Shown piece after piece: positions 1 through 8,937 of a stretch of 64,000 nucleotides of DNA. The notes under the pieces are model-generated. The model did not search any database. It worked only from the letters and a program-made list of their open reading frames with translations, and was not told the origin of the DNA. Numbering within the stretch: position 1 is the first letter of the stretch; every line of letters starts with the position of its first letter. Source of the stretch: Bacillota bacterium (lineage in GTDB: Bacteria > Bacillota > Sulfobacillia > JAJYWN01 > JAJZPE01); NCBI GenBank assembly GCA_021787335.1, contig JAJYMC010000016.1, forward strand, positions 62,001-126,000, in the 5' to 3' direction. A program made the translations under genes and the position numbers.

Positions 1-2
1 AC

Positions 3-143
3 CGGCTGGCCGCCAAACGTGGCGAGGCCGGGCTGGCCGCCGGCGACCTGCCGGCGGAACTCCCGGCCGTCATCAGGGAACTCCGCTCGCTTACGGCCCC
101 GCCGGGCGGCGAGCCTCTGAAACCCGAAGGGAGATGGTCTTGA
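3..143 (+). CDS. nnr: NAD(P)H-hydrate dehydratase/epimerase, C-terminal end (partial)
   Basis: Only the last 46 codons lie in the window and the gene begins upstream. The tail, with AGLAAGDLPAELPAVIREL, fits the C-terminus of the ADP-dependent NAD(P)H-hydrate dehydratase domain, where a conserved A-x-D segment is followed by LP and a short helix. The enzyme repairs hydrated NAD(P)H. The TGA stop overlaps the next gene's ATG (TGATG), so the two are probably translationally coupled. A position just before a LolA-like lipoprotein and alr is common in Bacillota. The call rests on a short tail and on context. Confidence 0.6.
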   Translation, partial: RLAAKRGEAGLAAGDLPAELPAVIRELRSLTAPPGGEPLKPEGRWS

Positions 144-1207
144 TGAGGCGTTCGACCGCGACTCGCAACGTCCTTGCGGCCGTCTCGCTCGGCGTCTTCC
201 TGTCCGTGGCCGTGAGCGGGTGCGGCGCGCCGGCGGCGCCCCAGATCGTCGGGCAGATGACCGCGGCCTTCGAGAAGCTCACCGACTACCAGGCCACCCT
301 GGACCTGAAGTACACCCTGGCCGGCCAGGACCAAACGGTCGAGATCAAGCAGTCCTTCAAGAAGCCGAATCGCCACCGCTTGGAATTCCTGGCCCCGGCC
401 GAACTCAAGGGACAGCTGACCGTGTTCGATGGGGAGACGATGTGGACATACAGCCCGCTGGACAAGGAGGTCCTCGTCTTCGACCAGGCCGGTGAGGAGG
501 TCGTCGGTCAGGACCAGCGTTCGCTCATCTCCGGGGTCCTCGATTCGGTGAGGTCGGCCGAGTCCGTCAAGGCGACCGGGCGCGGCCGCATCGAAGGCCG
601 TTCCGCCTACATCCTCGAGGTCACCCCATCGACGCCGAAGGGCGACGATCTCGTCAGCCTCCTGAAGGTCTGGGTCGACGGCGCGACCTGGCTGCCCCTG
701 AAGGTCGAAGCCTACAACGGCGCCGGCAAGGTGGTCTCGTCGGCCCTCTACAAGGACGTCAAGGTGAACTCGGGCCTGGCCGACGACCTCTTCAAGTTCA
801 CGCCGCCACAGGGGACCATGGTCACCCAGGGCGGGGCGCTGCCTGAGGTCGTCACCCTCGAAGAGGCCAGGAGCGCCGCCGGCTTCGGGCTGAAGCAGCC
901 GACCTATCTGCCGGCCGGCCTCTCACTGATGCAGGTGAGCCGCGTCGGTTCCGGGGCCGACCTGACCATCGTCTTCGATTACGGAAACGGCGAGGACTCG
1001 AGCCTGACCATCAGCGAGAACAAGGCCATCGCTGGGGCCACGACCATGCCCGGGACGAAACCGACCGACCTTGGGGGCCTCTCGGCCGACGTCATCCAGA
1101 GTGACGAGTTCTCCATCGTCCATTGGGTGGTCGGCGGCATCGAGGTCTCGATGACCAGTAACCTGCCTCTCGACGAACTGGGCAAGGTCGCCCGGTCGAT
1201 CCGTTGA
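143..1207 (+). CDS. LolA/YdcC-like lipoprotein with C-terminal DUF4367-like domain
   Basis: This 354-residue protein starts with a lipoprotein signal (basic MRRSTATR, hydrophobic core, lipobox VSGC), so it should be anchored outside the cytoplasmic membrane. Residues about 35-240 resemble the LolA/outer-membrane-lipoprotein-sorting fold, with the [10 protein letters not shown] strand typical of the family. The last ~100 residues resemble DUF4367 domains of sporulation-related lipoproteins. An upstream in-frame ATG at 134 directly abuts the AAGGGAG ribosome site, so the ATG at 143, overlapping the nnr stop, is preferred. In Bacillus the similar ydcC also precedes alanine racemase. A single-membrane host has no Lol export, so the role is unknown; envelope or sporulation is likely. 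Confidence 0.75.
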   Translation: MRRSTATRNVLAAVSLGVFLSVAVSGCGAPAAPQIVGQMTAAFEKLTDYQATLDLKYTLAGQDQTVEIKQSFKKPNRHRLEFLAPAELKGQLTVFDGETMWTYSPLDKEVLVFDQAGEEVVGQDQRSLISGVLDSVRSAESVKATGRGRIEGRSAYILEVTPSTPKGDDLVSLLKVWVDGATWLPLKVEAYNGAGKVVSSALYKDVKVNSGLADDLFKFTPPQGTMVTQGGALPEVVTLEEARSAAGFGLKQPTYLPAGLSLMQVSRVGSGADLTIVFDYGNGEDSSLTISENKAIAGATTMPGTKPTDLGGLSADVIQSDEFSIVHWVVGGIEVSMTSNLPLDELGKVARSIR

Positions 1208-1262
1208 ACGGGTGGGCCTCACCGCGAAGAGAATCCACGCACGCGGGGGGACGTCAGTCGTG

Positions 1263-2441
1263 ATGGAGCGCACGGACGGGCGGCCGAATCGACCGGCCTG
1301 GGCTGAGGTCGACCTCGGAGCCATCGCCCATAACGTCAAAGAACTCATCCGGGTCAAGGACCCGCGGGCCAGGTTCATGGCTGTCGTCAAGGCTAACGGC
1401 TACGGCCACGGCGCCGTCCCGGTGGCCAGGACGGCCCTCGCCGCCGGGGCCGAGTGGCTCGGCGTCGCCATTCTGGCCGAGGCCCTGGAACTGCGGCGGG
1501 CCGGGCTCGCCGGGCCGGTCCTCGTCCTGGGCTTCACGCCGCGGGAGCAATCGGACACGGTCGTGGCCAACGACGTCAGCCAGTCGGTCTACACCGTCGA
1601 AGCCGCCCACGCACTGTCCGACGCCGCGGCCCGCGCCGGCCGGCCGGCCAGGGTCCACCTGAAGGTGGACACCGGCATGGGCCGTCTGGGCGTGACGCCC
1701 GACGAGGCCGGGATGGCCGTCGCCCGGGCCATCGCCGGGCTGCCCGGCCTGGTCCTCGAGGGCGTCTTCACCCACTTCGCCACGGCCGACGCCGCGGACA
1801 AGGGCTACGCGCGGGCGCAGTTCGGGCGTTTCACGGCCTTCCTCGCCCGTCTCGAGGCGGCCGGATTGCGCTTCGGTCTTCGTCACGCGGCCAATAGCGC
1901 CGCCCTCATCGAACTCCCCGAGACCCACCTGGACCTTGTCCGGGCGGGCATCGCCATGTATGGGCTCTATCCGTCTGATGAGGTCGAGCGGCGGGTCGAC
2001 CTGCGGCCGGCCATGTCCCTCAAGGCCCGGGTGGCCCACGTCAAGGAGGTGCCGGCCGGGACGGGCGTCAGCTATGGCCGGATCTTCGTCACCGGCCGCC
2101 CCTCGGTCATCGCCACGTTGCCCCTCGGCTACGCCGACGGGTATCCGCGGTCGCTCTCCTCGCGCGGGGTCGTCCTCGTCCGCGGGCGGCGGGCCCCCAT
2201 CGTCGGCCGCGTCTGCATGGATCAGTGCATGGCCGACGTGACCGGCATCCCCGGGGTCGCCCCGGGCGACGAGGTCGTCCTCATGGGCCGGCAGGGCGGA
2301 GAGGCCGTCACCGCCGACGACCTGGCGCGGCTCGAGGGGACCATCAACTACGAAGTGGTCTGCGACGTCACGGCCCGTGTCCCGCGGGTCTATTCCCCGA
2401 TCGGCGAGGATTCCCCGGCCGATTCGAACGAGGAAGGGTGA
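1263..2441 (+). CDS. alr: Alanine racemase
   Basis: PLP-dependent fold-type III racemase that converts L- to D-alanine for peptidoglycan and spore-germinant metabolism. The PLP lysine is K43 in [11 protein letters not shown]. The second catalytic residue is Y271 in [18 protein letters not shown] and the C-terminal [12 protein letters not shown] segment also match the family. The length of 392 residues is normal. GTG at 1260 or ATG at 1263 follows the GGGGGGA site at 1245-1251, and a longer in-frame start at 1212 has no ribosome site. It is followed within a few bases by a PLP desulfhydrase, opening a run of D-amino acid and peptide enzymes. Confidence 0.95.
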   Translation: MERTDGRPNRPAWAEVDLGAIAHNVKELIRVKDPRARFMAVVKANGYGHGAVPVARTALAAGAEWLGVAILAEALELRRAGLAGPVLVLGFTPREQSDTVVANDVSQSVYTVEAAHALSDAAARAGRPARVHLKVDTGMGRLGVTPDEAGMAVARAIAGLPGLVLEGVFTHFATADAADKGYARAQFGRFTAFLARLEAAGLRFGLRHAANSAALIELPETHLDLVRAGIAMYGLYPSDEVERRVDLRPAMSLKARVAHVKEVPAGTGVSYGRIFVTGRPSVIATLPLGYADGYPRSLSSRGVVLVRGRRAPIVGRVCMDQCMADVTGIPGVAPGDEVVLMGRQGGEAVTADDLARLEGTINYEVVCDVTARVPRVYSPIGEDSPADSNEEG

Positions 2442-2446
2442 GAACG

Positions 2447-3469
2447 TTGGATGACATGGAACGACTGCGCGGGATGCCGCGGGCTCCCATGGCCGTCCTG
2501 CCGACGCCTCTCGAGGAGGCGCCACGGATGGCCCGGGCCATCGCCGGCGACCGCGCCCCGCGACTCTATCTGAAACGCGACGACCTGACCGGGCTGGCCA
2601 CCGGCGGCAACAAGACGCGGAAGCTGGAATACCTGGTGGCCGACGCCATCCGGCAGGGCTGCGACACCCTCATCACCACCGGCGCCGCCCAGTCCAACCA
2701 CGCCCGGCAGACGGCCGCGGCCGGGGCCAGGTACGGGCTGAAGGTCATCCTCGTCCTCGAAGGGCATGACCCCGGGGAGCCGCAGGGCAACCACCTCCTC
2801 GACGTCATCCTGGGGGCGGAGGTCCGCTTCGCCGGGGTCGAGGACGACGAGGCCGTCTGGGAGCAGATCGTCGCCCTCGGCGATGAGCTGGCCAGGCAAG
2901 GGCACAGGGCCTATCTCATCCCGGTCGGCGGCTCGGTCCCCGTCGGGGCCCTGGGTTACGCGACGGCCGTCCTGGAACTGGCCGAGCAGGCGAAGGCAAT
3001 CGGCATCCGCAAGGCCGACATCTACATCGCCAGCGGCTCGGCCGGCACCCAGGGCGGCGTGGAGCTCGGCCTGCGGCTGGCCCGCCGGCAGGGCTTCGAC
3101 GGCCACTGCTACGGGGTCAGCGTCAGCCACCGCTCGCGGGAGATCGCCGAGGAGTCGGCCCGCATCGCCAACGGGACGGCCGAACTCATCGGCTCCGACC
3201 TGCGGCTCTCGCCTGACGAGATTGATGTCCTCGACCAGTACGTCGGCCCGGGTTACGCCGTGGCCACGCCGGGGGGCGTCGAGGCCATCGAGCTCCTGGC
3301 GCGGTCGGAGGGGGTCCTCCTGGACCCGGTGTACACCGGCAAGGCCATGGCCGGGCTCATCGATCAGATCCGCCAGGGACGTTACGGCCCGGGTGAGCCG
3401 GTCATCTTCTGGCACACCGGCGGTGTCCCGGCCCTCTTCGTCTACGCCGAGGAGTTCACCAGGAAATAA
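2447..3469 (+). CDS. D-cysteine desulfhydrase / ACC deaminase family PLP enzyme
   Basis: Fold-type II PLP enzyme (COG2515, tryptophan synthase beta superfamily) of 340 residues. GGNKTRKLEYL carries the PLP lysine, SNHARQTAAA is the substrate loop and SGSAGTQGG the phosphate-binding loop. Members are D-cysteine desulfhydrases or 1-aminocyclopropane-1-carboxylate deaminases. The neighbouring racemase and D-aminopeptidases favour D-cysteine or another D-amino acid, but the sequence alone does not decide. TTG at 2447 is chosen because AGGAAGGG at 2431-2438 lies at ideal spacing; ATG at 2456 is the alternative. The reading frame also stays open far into alr, and that part is not used. Confidence 0.85.
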   Translation: MDDMERLRGMPRAPMAVLPTPLEEAPRMARAIAGDRAPRLYLKRDDLTGLATGGNKTRKLEYLVADAIRQGCDTLITTGAAQSNHARQTAAAGARYGLKVILVLEGHDPGEPQGNHLLDVILGAEVRFAGVEDDEAVWEQIVALGDELARQGHRAYLIPVGGSVPVGALGYATAVLELAEQAKAIGIRKADIYIASGSAGTQGGVELGLRLARRQGFDGHCYGVSVSHRSREIAEESARIANGTAELIGSDLRLSPDEIDVLDQYVGPGYAVATPGGVEAIELLARSEGVLLDPVYTGKAMAGLIDQIRQGRYGPGEPVIFWHTGGVPALFVYAEEFTRK

Positions 3470-3490
3470 GGGGAGGAACCATTCACAGAC

Positions 3491-4222
3491 ATGGGCCCGA
3501 TCATCGGCATCAACGCGGCGCTGGAATTCGAGCTGGTCAACCGCAACACCCTTTCCACCGAATACACCCTGGGCGTCGAACGCGGCGGCGGGGTGCCGGT
3601 CATCATCCCGCTGCTCGGCAGCATGGATGTGGCCCGGGACCTTCTCGGCGCCCTCGACGGGCTGCTCGTCACGGGCGGGCCGGACCTGGACCCGGTCCAC
3701 TTCGGCGAGGCGCCCCATCAGAAGCTGGGCAAGATCGCGCCTGAGCGGGACCTGGTCGAGTTGACCATGACCAGGCTCGCCCTCGAACGGGGCGTGCCGG
3801 TCCTTGGCATCTGCCGCGGCATCCAGGTCCTCAACGTGGCCGCCGGCGGCACACTCATCCAGGACATCCCGGCCCAGACGAAGGGCTTCATCAAGCACTA
3901 CCAGGACGCGCCGCGCTGGTACGGGACGCACGACATCAAGTCACGACCAGGTCGCTTCACGGACTTCATGGGGGTCAAGGAACTCAGGGTCAACAGCTTC
4001 CACCATCAGGCGGTCAAGGACGTGGCCCCGGGCTTCGTGGTCACGGCCGAGGCCCCGGACGGGATCATCGAGGTCATCGAGTCGACCGAGCATCCCTTCG
4101 CGATCGGCCTCCAGTTCCATCCGGAGTGCATGTGGAGCCGGGACCCGGTCTTCGAGCGGCCCTTCAGGGCTCTGGTCGAGGCGGCCGCCGCCTACCGGTC
4201 GCGGGCCGGCGGGCGACGCTGA
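3491..4222 (+). CDS. Gamma-glutamyl-gamma-aminobutyrate hydrolase family protein (class I amidotransferase fold)
   Basis: The 243-residue protein has the peptidase C26/PuuD layout: GLLVTGGPDLDP (oxyanion region), the nucleophile cysteine in LGICRGIQVLN and the QFHPE catalytic His-Glu pair near the C-terminus. Such enzymes release glutamate or glutamine from gamma-glutamyl compounds in the cytoplasm. It lies 21 bp after the desulfhydrase, and its TGA overlaps the ATG of the next gene. The substrate is uncertain; gamma-D-glutamyl peptides would suit this neighbourhood, but that is inference. Confidence 0.85.
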   Translation: MGPIIGINAALEFELVNRNTLSTEYTLGVERGGGVPVIIPLLGSMDVARDLLGALDGLLVTGGPDLDPVHFGEAPHQKLGKIAPERDLVELTMTRLALERGVPVLGICRGIQVLNVAAGGTLIQDIPAQTKGFIKHYQDAPRWYGTHDIKSRPGRFTDFMGVKELRVNSFHHQAVKDVAPGFVVTAEAPDGIIEVIESTEHPFAIGLQFHPECMWSRDPVFERPFRALVEAAAAYRSRAGGRR

Positions 4223-5361
4223 TGCGGGCCAGGGCTCGGGACAGCGGGGTAGTGATCGGGCGCCTGGAGCCGGGACCCCTGAACGCCATCACCGACATCC
4301 CGGGGGTGCTGGTCGGGCAGACCACGGTCATCGCCGGCGACGGCCCGCTCGTGCCCGGGCACGGCCCGGCGCGGACGGGCGTCACGGCCATCCGCCCGCA
4401 TCCGGGCAACCTCTTCCGTGACAAAGTCGCCGGCGCGGCCTTCGTCCTCAACGGCTTCGGCAAGACCATCGGTCTGCCGCAGGTGGCCGAACTGGGCACC
4501 ATCGAGACGCCCATCCTCCTGACGAACACGCTGAACGTCGGCCTCTGCGCCGACGCCCTGGTCGGGTACATGCTGTCCGAGGACCCCGGCATCGGGGTCA
4601 CGGCCGGCACGGTCAACCCCGTCGTCGGGGAGTGCAACGACGGCTACCTCAACGACATCCGCGGTCGCCACGTCCGGGCCGAGCACGTCTTGGCCGCCCT
4701 TCGCGGGGCGGAGAGCGGCCCGGTCCAGGAAGGCGCGGTCGGGGCCGGCACCGGGATGTCCTGCTTCGGCTGGAAGGGCGGGGTCGGGACGGCCTCGCGT
4801 CGCGTCAAGGCCCACACCGTCGGCGTTCTCGTCGTCACCAACTTCGGACGACCGCACGAGCTGACCATCGACGGGGTTCACGTCGGGCGGGAGCTGACGC
4901 CGCCGGGCGCCCCCGGACCGTCGAACGGCGCCGAGCCGCCACGCGCGACGGAAGCGCCGGCTGGTTCCATCATGATCGTCGTCGGCACAGACGCGCCAGT
5001 GGATTCGCGGCAACTCGGGCGACTCTGCCGCCGGGCGGCCTTCGGCTTGGCCAACACCGGCTCGACCATCGGTCACGGGAGCGGCGACTTCATCATCGCC
5101 TTCACGAGCGGCACCCGCGAGCCGGCCGGCGACGGCGAGTTCATCGACCGGACTCTTCTCCGCGACGACGGTCGGACGATGGCCGGGCTCTTCACCGCCG
5201 CCGTCGAGGCCACCGAGGAGGCCATCATCGACTCGCTCTTCACGGCCGAGACGGTGACTGGCCGCGACGGCCATCGCCGCGAGGCCCTGCCTGTCGATGA
5301 AGTCCTGCGGTTGATGGACGGGGTCGGCCGGGTCGGCCGGGCGCCGCGGCGGGGTCGCTGA
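4222..5361 (+). CDS. P1/S58 family peptidase (DmpA-type aminopeptidase)
   Basis: The 379-residue protein belongs to the DmpA/ornithine acetyltransferase-like Ntn hydrolases. DmpA is made as a precursor that cleaves itself before the nucleophilic serine. Here the junction is Gly248-Ser249 in EAPAGSIMIVVGTDAP. The upstream GVTAIRPHPGNLF, LTNTLNVG and GTVNPVVGECNDGYLND segments are typical of the family. Characterised members release N-terminal residues from peptides, including D-residues. ATG at 4222 overlaps the preceding TGA, so translation is coupled. A D-peptide or beta-peptide substrate is inferred. Confidence 0.9.
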   Translation: MRARARDSGVVIGRLEPGPLNAITDIPGVLVGQTTVIAGDGPLVPGHGPARTGVTAIRPHPGNLFRDKVAGAAFVLNGFGKTIGLPQVAELGTIETPILLTNTLNVGLCADALVGYMLSEDPGIGVTAGTVNPVVGECNDGYLNDIRGRHVRAEHVLAALRGAESGPVQEGAVGAGTGMSCFGWKGGVGTASRRVKAHTVGVLVVTNFGRPHELTIDGVHVGRELTPPGAPGPSNGAEPPRATEAPAGSIMIVVGTDAPVDSRQLGRLCRRAAFGLANTGSTIGHGSGDFIIAFTSGTREPAGDGEFIDRTLLRDDGRTMAGLFTAAVEATEEAIIDSLFTAETVTGRDGHRREALPVDEVLRLMDGVGRVGRAPRRGR

Positions 5362-5362
5362 C

Positions 5363-6001
5363 ATGCTTGACCTCAGGCCATTGGCCCCGGGTGGCCGCGT
5401 CAGCACCGGACTTCTGGGCTGGTATGCCGGGCGGCTCGTCTTTGCCACCAGCCGGCGCCAGTACTGGGAGCTTGATGCGAACGGCCGACCGCTGGTGGGT
5501 CTCATCGGCGTCGGCGGCGGCCAGGAGTCCGGCGAATCCCTGCCCGACGCCGTCCGTCGCGAGGCCATCGAGGAGACCGGCTCCCCGGTCGAACTCATCC
5601 CGGCCGGCGGCACCATCGTCTGCTTCGAGGGCGGCCGCCTCGAGGGGTGGCCGGCCCAGACCGATGAACCGACCCCGGTGCTGGTCTGGCAGCGGGTCAT
5701 CCGGTGGCTGGAGGACGGCGGGGGTCCCCGGCCTCTGGCCTATGCCACCGCGGTCTACGAAGGGCGGTTCCTGAAGGAACCTTCCCCGGCCGCCGAGACC
5801 CCGGGCCTCGTCTTCCTTACCGAGGATCAGTTGCTCTCCCTGCCGACCGGTCCGCGGCCGCTGGCCGAACTGGTCGCGGAAGGAGCCACAGTCCGCTGGC
5901 CGGAAGCGCCGGAGGGAGGCCTCGTCAACCTCTCCGGCTCAGCCCACTTCCTTGCCCGCCACTGGTTCGAGCTCAAGCGAGGCCGGAACTCGGATCGCTG
6001 A
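5363..6001 (+). CDS. Nudix hydrolase
   Basis: This 212-residue protein has a complete Nudix box, G-x5-E-x7-REUxEExGU, around residues 52-75 (GGQESGE then REAIEETGS). Nudix enzymes hydrolyse a nucleoside diphosphate linked to another group using Mg2+ bound by the REUxEE glutamates. It starts one base after the preceding stop, with no strong ribosome site, so it may depend on coupling. The C-terminal ~80 residues lie outside the core fold and give no clue to the substrate. Confidence 0.8.
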   Translation: MLDLRPLAPGGRVSTGLLGWYAGRLVFATSRRQYWELDANGRPLVGLIGVGGGQESGESLPDAVRREAIEETGSPVELIPAGGTIVCFEGGRLEGWPAQTDEPTPVLVWQRVIRWLEDGGGPRPLAYATAVYEGRFLKEPSPAAETPGLVFLTEDQLLSLPTGPRPLAELVAEGATVRWPEAPEGGLVNLSGSAHFLARHWFELKRGRNSDR

Positions 6002-6045
6002 AAGCCTGCACGCACCCGCATCACTCCAGGAGGCGCAGCATCCAC

Positions 6046-7053
6046 TTGTCCACCATCATCGCTCACGTCACGCGGGGCCCGCTCGTCGAGTGCATCCACC
6101 GCGGCGACATCGCCGTGGTCGACCCCGAGGGGCGGCTCATCGCCCACGCCGGCGACCCCGATAAGGTCACCTTCATGCGGTCGTCGGCCAAGCCGATCCA
6201 GGCCCTGAACGTGGTCCTCTCGGGGGCCGCCGACCACTTCGGCCTCGACGACCGGGAGCTGGCCATCACCTGCGCCTCGCACGACGCCGAGGACCAGCAC
6301 GTGAACACCGTCCTGTCTGTCCTGACGAAGCTCGGGCTGGACGAAAGCGCGCTCCTCTGCGGGGTCCACGCCCCGGTCAACCGTGAGGCCGCGCGGGCCC
6401 TGGTGGTCGCCGGCAAGAAAGCGAGCCCGGTCCACAACAACTGCTCGGGCAAGCATTCGGGGATGCTCGCCGTGGCCCGGCAGCTGGGTGCGCCCCTCGA
6501 CAACTACCTCGCCCTCGACCACCCCGTCCAGCGAATGAGCCTGGCGATGGTGGCCGAGTTCGCCGGGGTCGACCCGAAGAGCGTCATCGTCGGCGTCGAC
6601 GGCTGCGGCGTGCCCGTCTTCGGTCTGCCCGCGCGGGCCATGGCTCGAGCCTTCGCCCGCCTCAGCGCCCCCGAGGTCCTGCGGCCGGAGCTGGCCGCGG
6701 CCGTGCGGCGGGTGACGGCGACGATGCAAAAGAACCCGGCCCTCATCGAAGGGACCGGGCGTTTCACGTCGCGTCTCATCGAGGTTGGGGCCGGGCGGCT
6801 GGTCGCCAAGAGCGGGGCCGAGGGCGTCTTCTGCGTCGGCTCCCTTCAGAAGAAGCTGGGCCTGGCGGCCAAGTGCGAGGACGGCGACATGCGCCCGCTC
6901 CCGCCGGCGGTCTTGAAGGCTCTGTCCGACCTCAGCGTCATCAGTCCCGATGACCTGGCCGTGCTGGCCGCCTTCGCCCGGCCGGCGGTCAGGAACAACC
7001 GCGGGGAGCGGGTCGGCGAGGTCATCGCCGTGGTCGACCTGGTCCGCGACTAG
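6046..7053 (+). CDS. Asparaginase II family protein (COG4448)
   Basis: The 335-residue protein matches the asparaginase II family typified by Rhizobium AnsA, which is unrelated to the E. coli enzymes. Supporting segments are MRSSAKPIQALN near residue 45, NNCSGKHSGMLA near 135, GVDGCGVPVFG near 180 and a Gly-rich C-terminal half. The expected reaction is hydrolysis of L-asparagine to aspartate and ammonia. TTG at 6046 follows CCAGGAGG by a good distance and is preferred; the frame extends much further upstream through the Nudix gene without another supported start. It is co-directional with the amide and peptide hydrolases around it. Confidence 0.85.
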   Translation: MSTIIAHVTRGPLVECIHRGDIAVVDPEGRLIAHAGDPDKVTFMRSSAKPIQALNVVLSGAADHFGLDDRELAITCASHDAEDQHVNTVLSVLTKLGLDESALLCGVHAPVNREAARALVVAGKKASPVHNNCSGKHSGMLAVARQLGAPLDNYLALDHPVQRMSLAMVAEFAGVDPKSVIVGVDGCGVPVFGLPARAMARAFARLSAPEVLRPELAAAVRRVTATMQKNPALIEGTGRFTSRLIEVGAGRLVAKSGAEGVFCVGSLQKKLGLAAKCEDGDMRPLPPAVLKALSDLSVISPDDLAVLAAFARPAVRNNRGERVGEVIAVVDLVRD

Positions 7054-7108
7054 ACGCGGCGGTCCCGGAGTCGCTGGCCAATCCTGAATTCGTGGGGAGG
7101 GGTGTCCG

Positions 7109-7933
7109 GTGCGGGTCTTCATCTCGGCCGACATCGAGGGCATCAGCGGGGTCGTCGACGGCAGCCAGACGTCGGAGCAAGGGTTTGACTACGGACGGGC
7201 CCGCCGCCTGATGACCGGCGAGGTCAACGCGGCCGTCGAGGGCGCCCTGGCGGCCGGGGCGACCGAGGTCGTCGTCAACGACTCCCACGGCTCGATGCGG
7301 AACATCCTCATCGAGGAGTTGCATCCCGAGGCCAAGCTCATCACCGGCGGCCCCAAGCCGCTGACGATGATGGAGGGCATCGACGGAGGCTTCGACGCCG
7401 CCTTCTTTGTCGGCTATCACGCCCGGGCGGGCACCCGCGGTGTCCTCAACCACACCATCTCGGGCAAGGTCGTCGCCGGCATCAGCCTGAACGGCCGGAC
7501 CTACGGCGAGTGCGGGGTCAACGCCGCGCTGGCGGGCCGCTTCGGCGTGCCGGTGGTCCTCGTCACCGGGGACTCGATGACGGCCGCGGAGGCCCAGTCG
7601 GTCCTGCCGGGCGTGCGCACGGTGGCGGTGAAGGAGCAGCGGGCCCGGCTCGCGGCGCGTTGCCTGCAGCCGGAGAAGGCCCGCCACCTCATCCGCGCGG
7701 CGGCCGCGGAGGCGGTACGCGTGGCCGTGCCGAACGGCGAGGTCAAGCCGATGGTCGTCGGCACCCCGGCGGTCTTCGAGATCCGCTTTCACAACACAGG
7801 CATGGCCGACATGGCCGAACTGGTGCCCGGGGCGCGGCGGGTCGACGACCTGACCCTGTCCTTCGGCCACGACGATCTCATCGTCGCCTTCCGGGCCCTC
7901 AGGGCCATGATCTACCTCGCCGGGGTCATCTGA
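7109..7933 (+). CDS. dppA: M55 family D-aminopeptidase (DppA-like)
   Basis: The 274-residue protein aligns with Bacillus DppA, a zinc D-aminopeptidase that releases D-alanine from D-Ala-D-Ala and similar peptides. Predicted zinc ligands are present: D8 and E10 in SADIEG, H60 in NDSHGS, H104 in GYHARAG and E134 in YGECG. H115 in VLNHT is also conserved. The family forms a decameric cytoplasmic barrel. GTG at 7109 is set by GGGGAGGGG eight bases upstream. Together with alr and the DmpA-type gene it suggests salvage of D-amino acid peptides from wall turnover. Confidence 0.9.
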   Translation: MRVFISADIEGISGVVDGSQTSEQGFDYGRARRLMTGEVNAAVEGALAAGATEVVVNDSHGSMRNILIEELHPEAKLITGGPKPLTMMEGIDGGFDAAFFVGYHARAGTRGVLNHTISGKVVAGISLNGRTYGECGVNAALAGRFGVPVVLVTGDSMTAAEAQSVLPGVRTVAVKEQRARLAARCLQPEKARHLIRAAAAEAVRVAVPNGEVKPMVVGTPAVFEIRFHNTGMADMAELVPGARRVDDLTLSFGHDDLIVAFRALRAMIYLAGVI

Positions 7934-7953
7934 CATCCCGCCGGGGTCGCCTG

Positions 7954-8033
7954 ATACCGGGTATTAGGACCAAGTAGAAGGATGAAGCGGGCATGCCCGC
8001 GAAATGTGAAGCGAAGGCGCGAGGGGCATGCCC
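7954..8033 (+). promoter_or_regulatory. Possible operator region: two GGGCATGCCC palindromes and ATACC-G-GGTAT
   Basis: The 129-bp gap before the DUF4438 gene holds ATACCGGGTAT (7954-7964, perfect dyad around one base). It also holds two identical 10-bp palindromes GGGCATGCCC, at 7989-7998 (within a 14-bp perfect palindrome at 7987-8000) and at 8024-8033. Their centres are 35 bp apart. Paired palindromes next to a gene start often bind a dimeric regulator. No regulator gene is in the window, and palindromes of G and C can arise by chance in this genome. Confidence 0.35.
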
Positions 8034-8062
8034 TTGAAAGCCATAAGGGAGGACGATTCGCG

Positions 8063-8926
8063 ATGTTACGGACGAACAAGGACCGTCTGGTGATGGTTTC
8101 GGTGATGGGTCAGGTCTCGGCGCCGGGCGTGCGCGCGCCGTACCGCGTGGGCTATGACGGCGTGGCCAGGGTCGGACCCGGCACCGGCGGCATCACGTAC
8201 AACGTGCGGGTCGGCGACCCGGCCTTGGGCTGGGCCGGCGACCACGTCGAGCCCGGCGTCAGCTCGAAGGACTCGGATGAGAGCGCCAACGGCGGCTACA
8301 ACACCCTGTCGTGCGTGGGCAACCGGGCCTACGTCGTCTCCGGCGAGGCCAAGGGCTCGGTCGGTGTCGTCACCGGTAAGCACGGCGGCATCGAGCACGT
8401 CCTCATCGATTTCGCCCCCGAGGTCCTGGAGAAAATGGTCATCGGGGATAAGATCCAGGTGCGTGCCTATGGCCTGGGCCTCGAGCTGCTCGACTTCCCC
8501 GGCGTCAAGGCGATGAGCCTCGACCCCGGCCTGCTCGACCGGATGGGCGCCGAGGCCGCCCGCGGGAAGCTGCGCGTGCCCGTGGCCGCCATCGTCCCGC
8601 CCGAGTTCATGGGTTCCGGGCTCGGCTCCCAGACCGCCGAGCGCGGCGACTATGACATCACCACCCAGGACCGGGCGGCGCTCAAGGAGGCCGGGCTGGA
8701 CGACATCCATCTCGGGGACATCGTTGCCATCCGCGATCATTCTTCGTTTTACGGCCGCAGCTATCAGCGGGGGGCGATGATCATCGGGGTCGTCGTCCAC
8801 TGCGACTCGAACATCTCCGGGCACGGCCCCGGCGTCACCTCGCTGCTCACGAGCAAGGACGGCTCCATCGAGCCGGTGGTCGTCCCCGGGTCCAACATCG
8901 CGAAGTATCTGGGCCTAAGGGCATAG
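8063..8926 (+). CDS. DUF4438 domain-containing protein
   Basis: The 287-residue protein fits the DUF4438 family (function unknown). Recognisable segments are VGYDGVARVGPGTGGITYNV and GGYNTLSCVGNRA near the N-terminus, then a Gly-rich C-terminal half with GRSYQRGAMIIG and HGPGVTSLL. There is no signal peptide or membrane segment, so it should be cytoplasmic. ATG at 8063 follows AAGGGAGGA by nine bases. A longer frame from 7982 lacks a ribosome site and runs through the palindromic region. The M20 amidohydrolase gene follows within 12 bp, so the two are likely co-expressed. Confidence 0.8.
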   Translation: MLRTNKDRLVMVSVMGQVSAPGVRAPYRVGYDGVARVGPGTGGITYNVRVGDPALGWAGDHVEPGVSSKDSDESANGGYNTLSCVGNRAYVVSGEAKGSVGVVTGKHGGIEHVLIDFAPEVLEKMVIGDKIQVRAYGLGLELLDFPGVKAMSLDPGLLDRMGAEAARGKLRVPVAAIVPPEFMGSGLGSQTAERGDYDITTQDRAALKEAGLDDIHLGDIVAIRDHSSFYGRSYQRGAMIIGVVVHCDSNISGHGPGVTSLLTSKDGSIEPVVVPGSNIAKYLGLRA

Positions 8927-8937
8927 GAGGACAGCGC

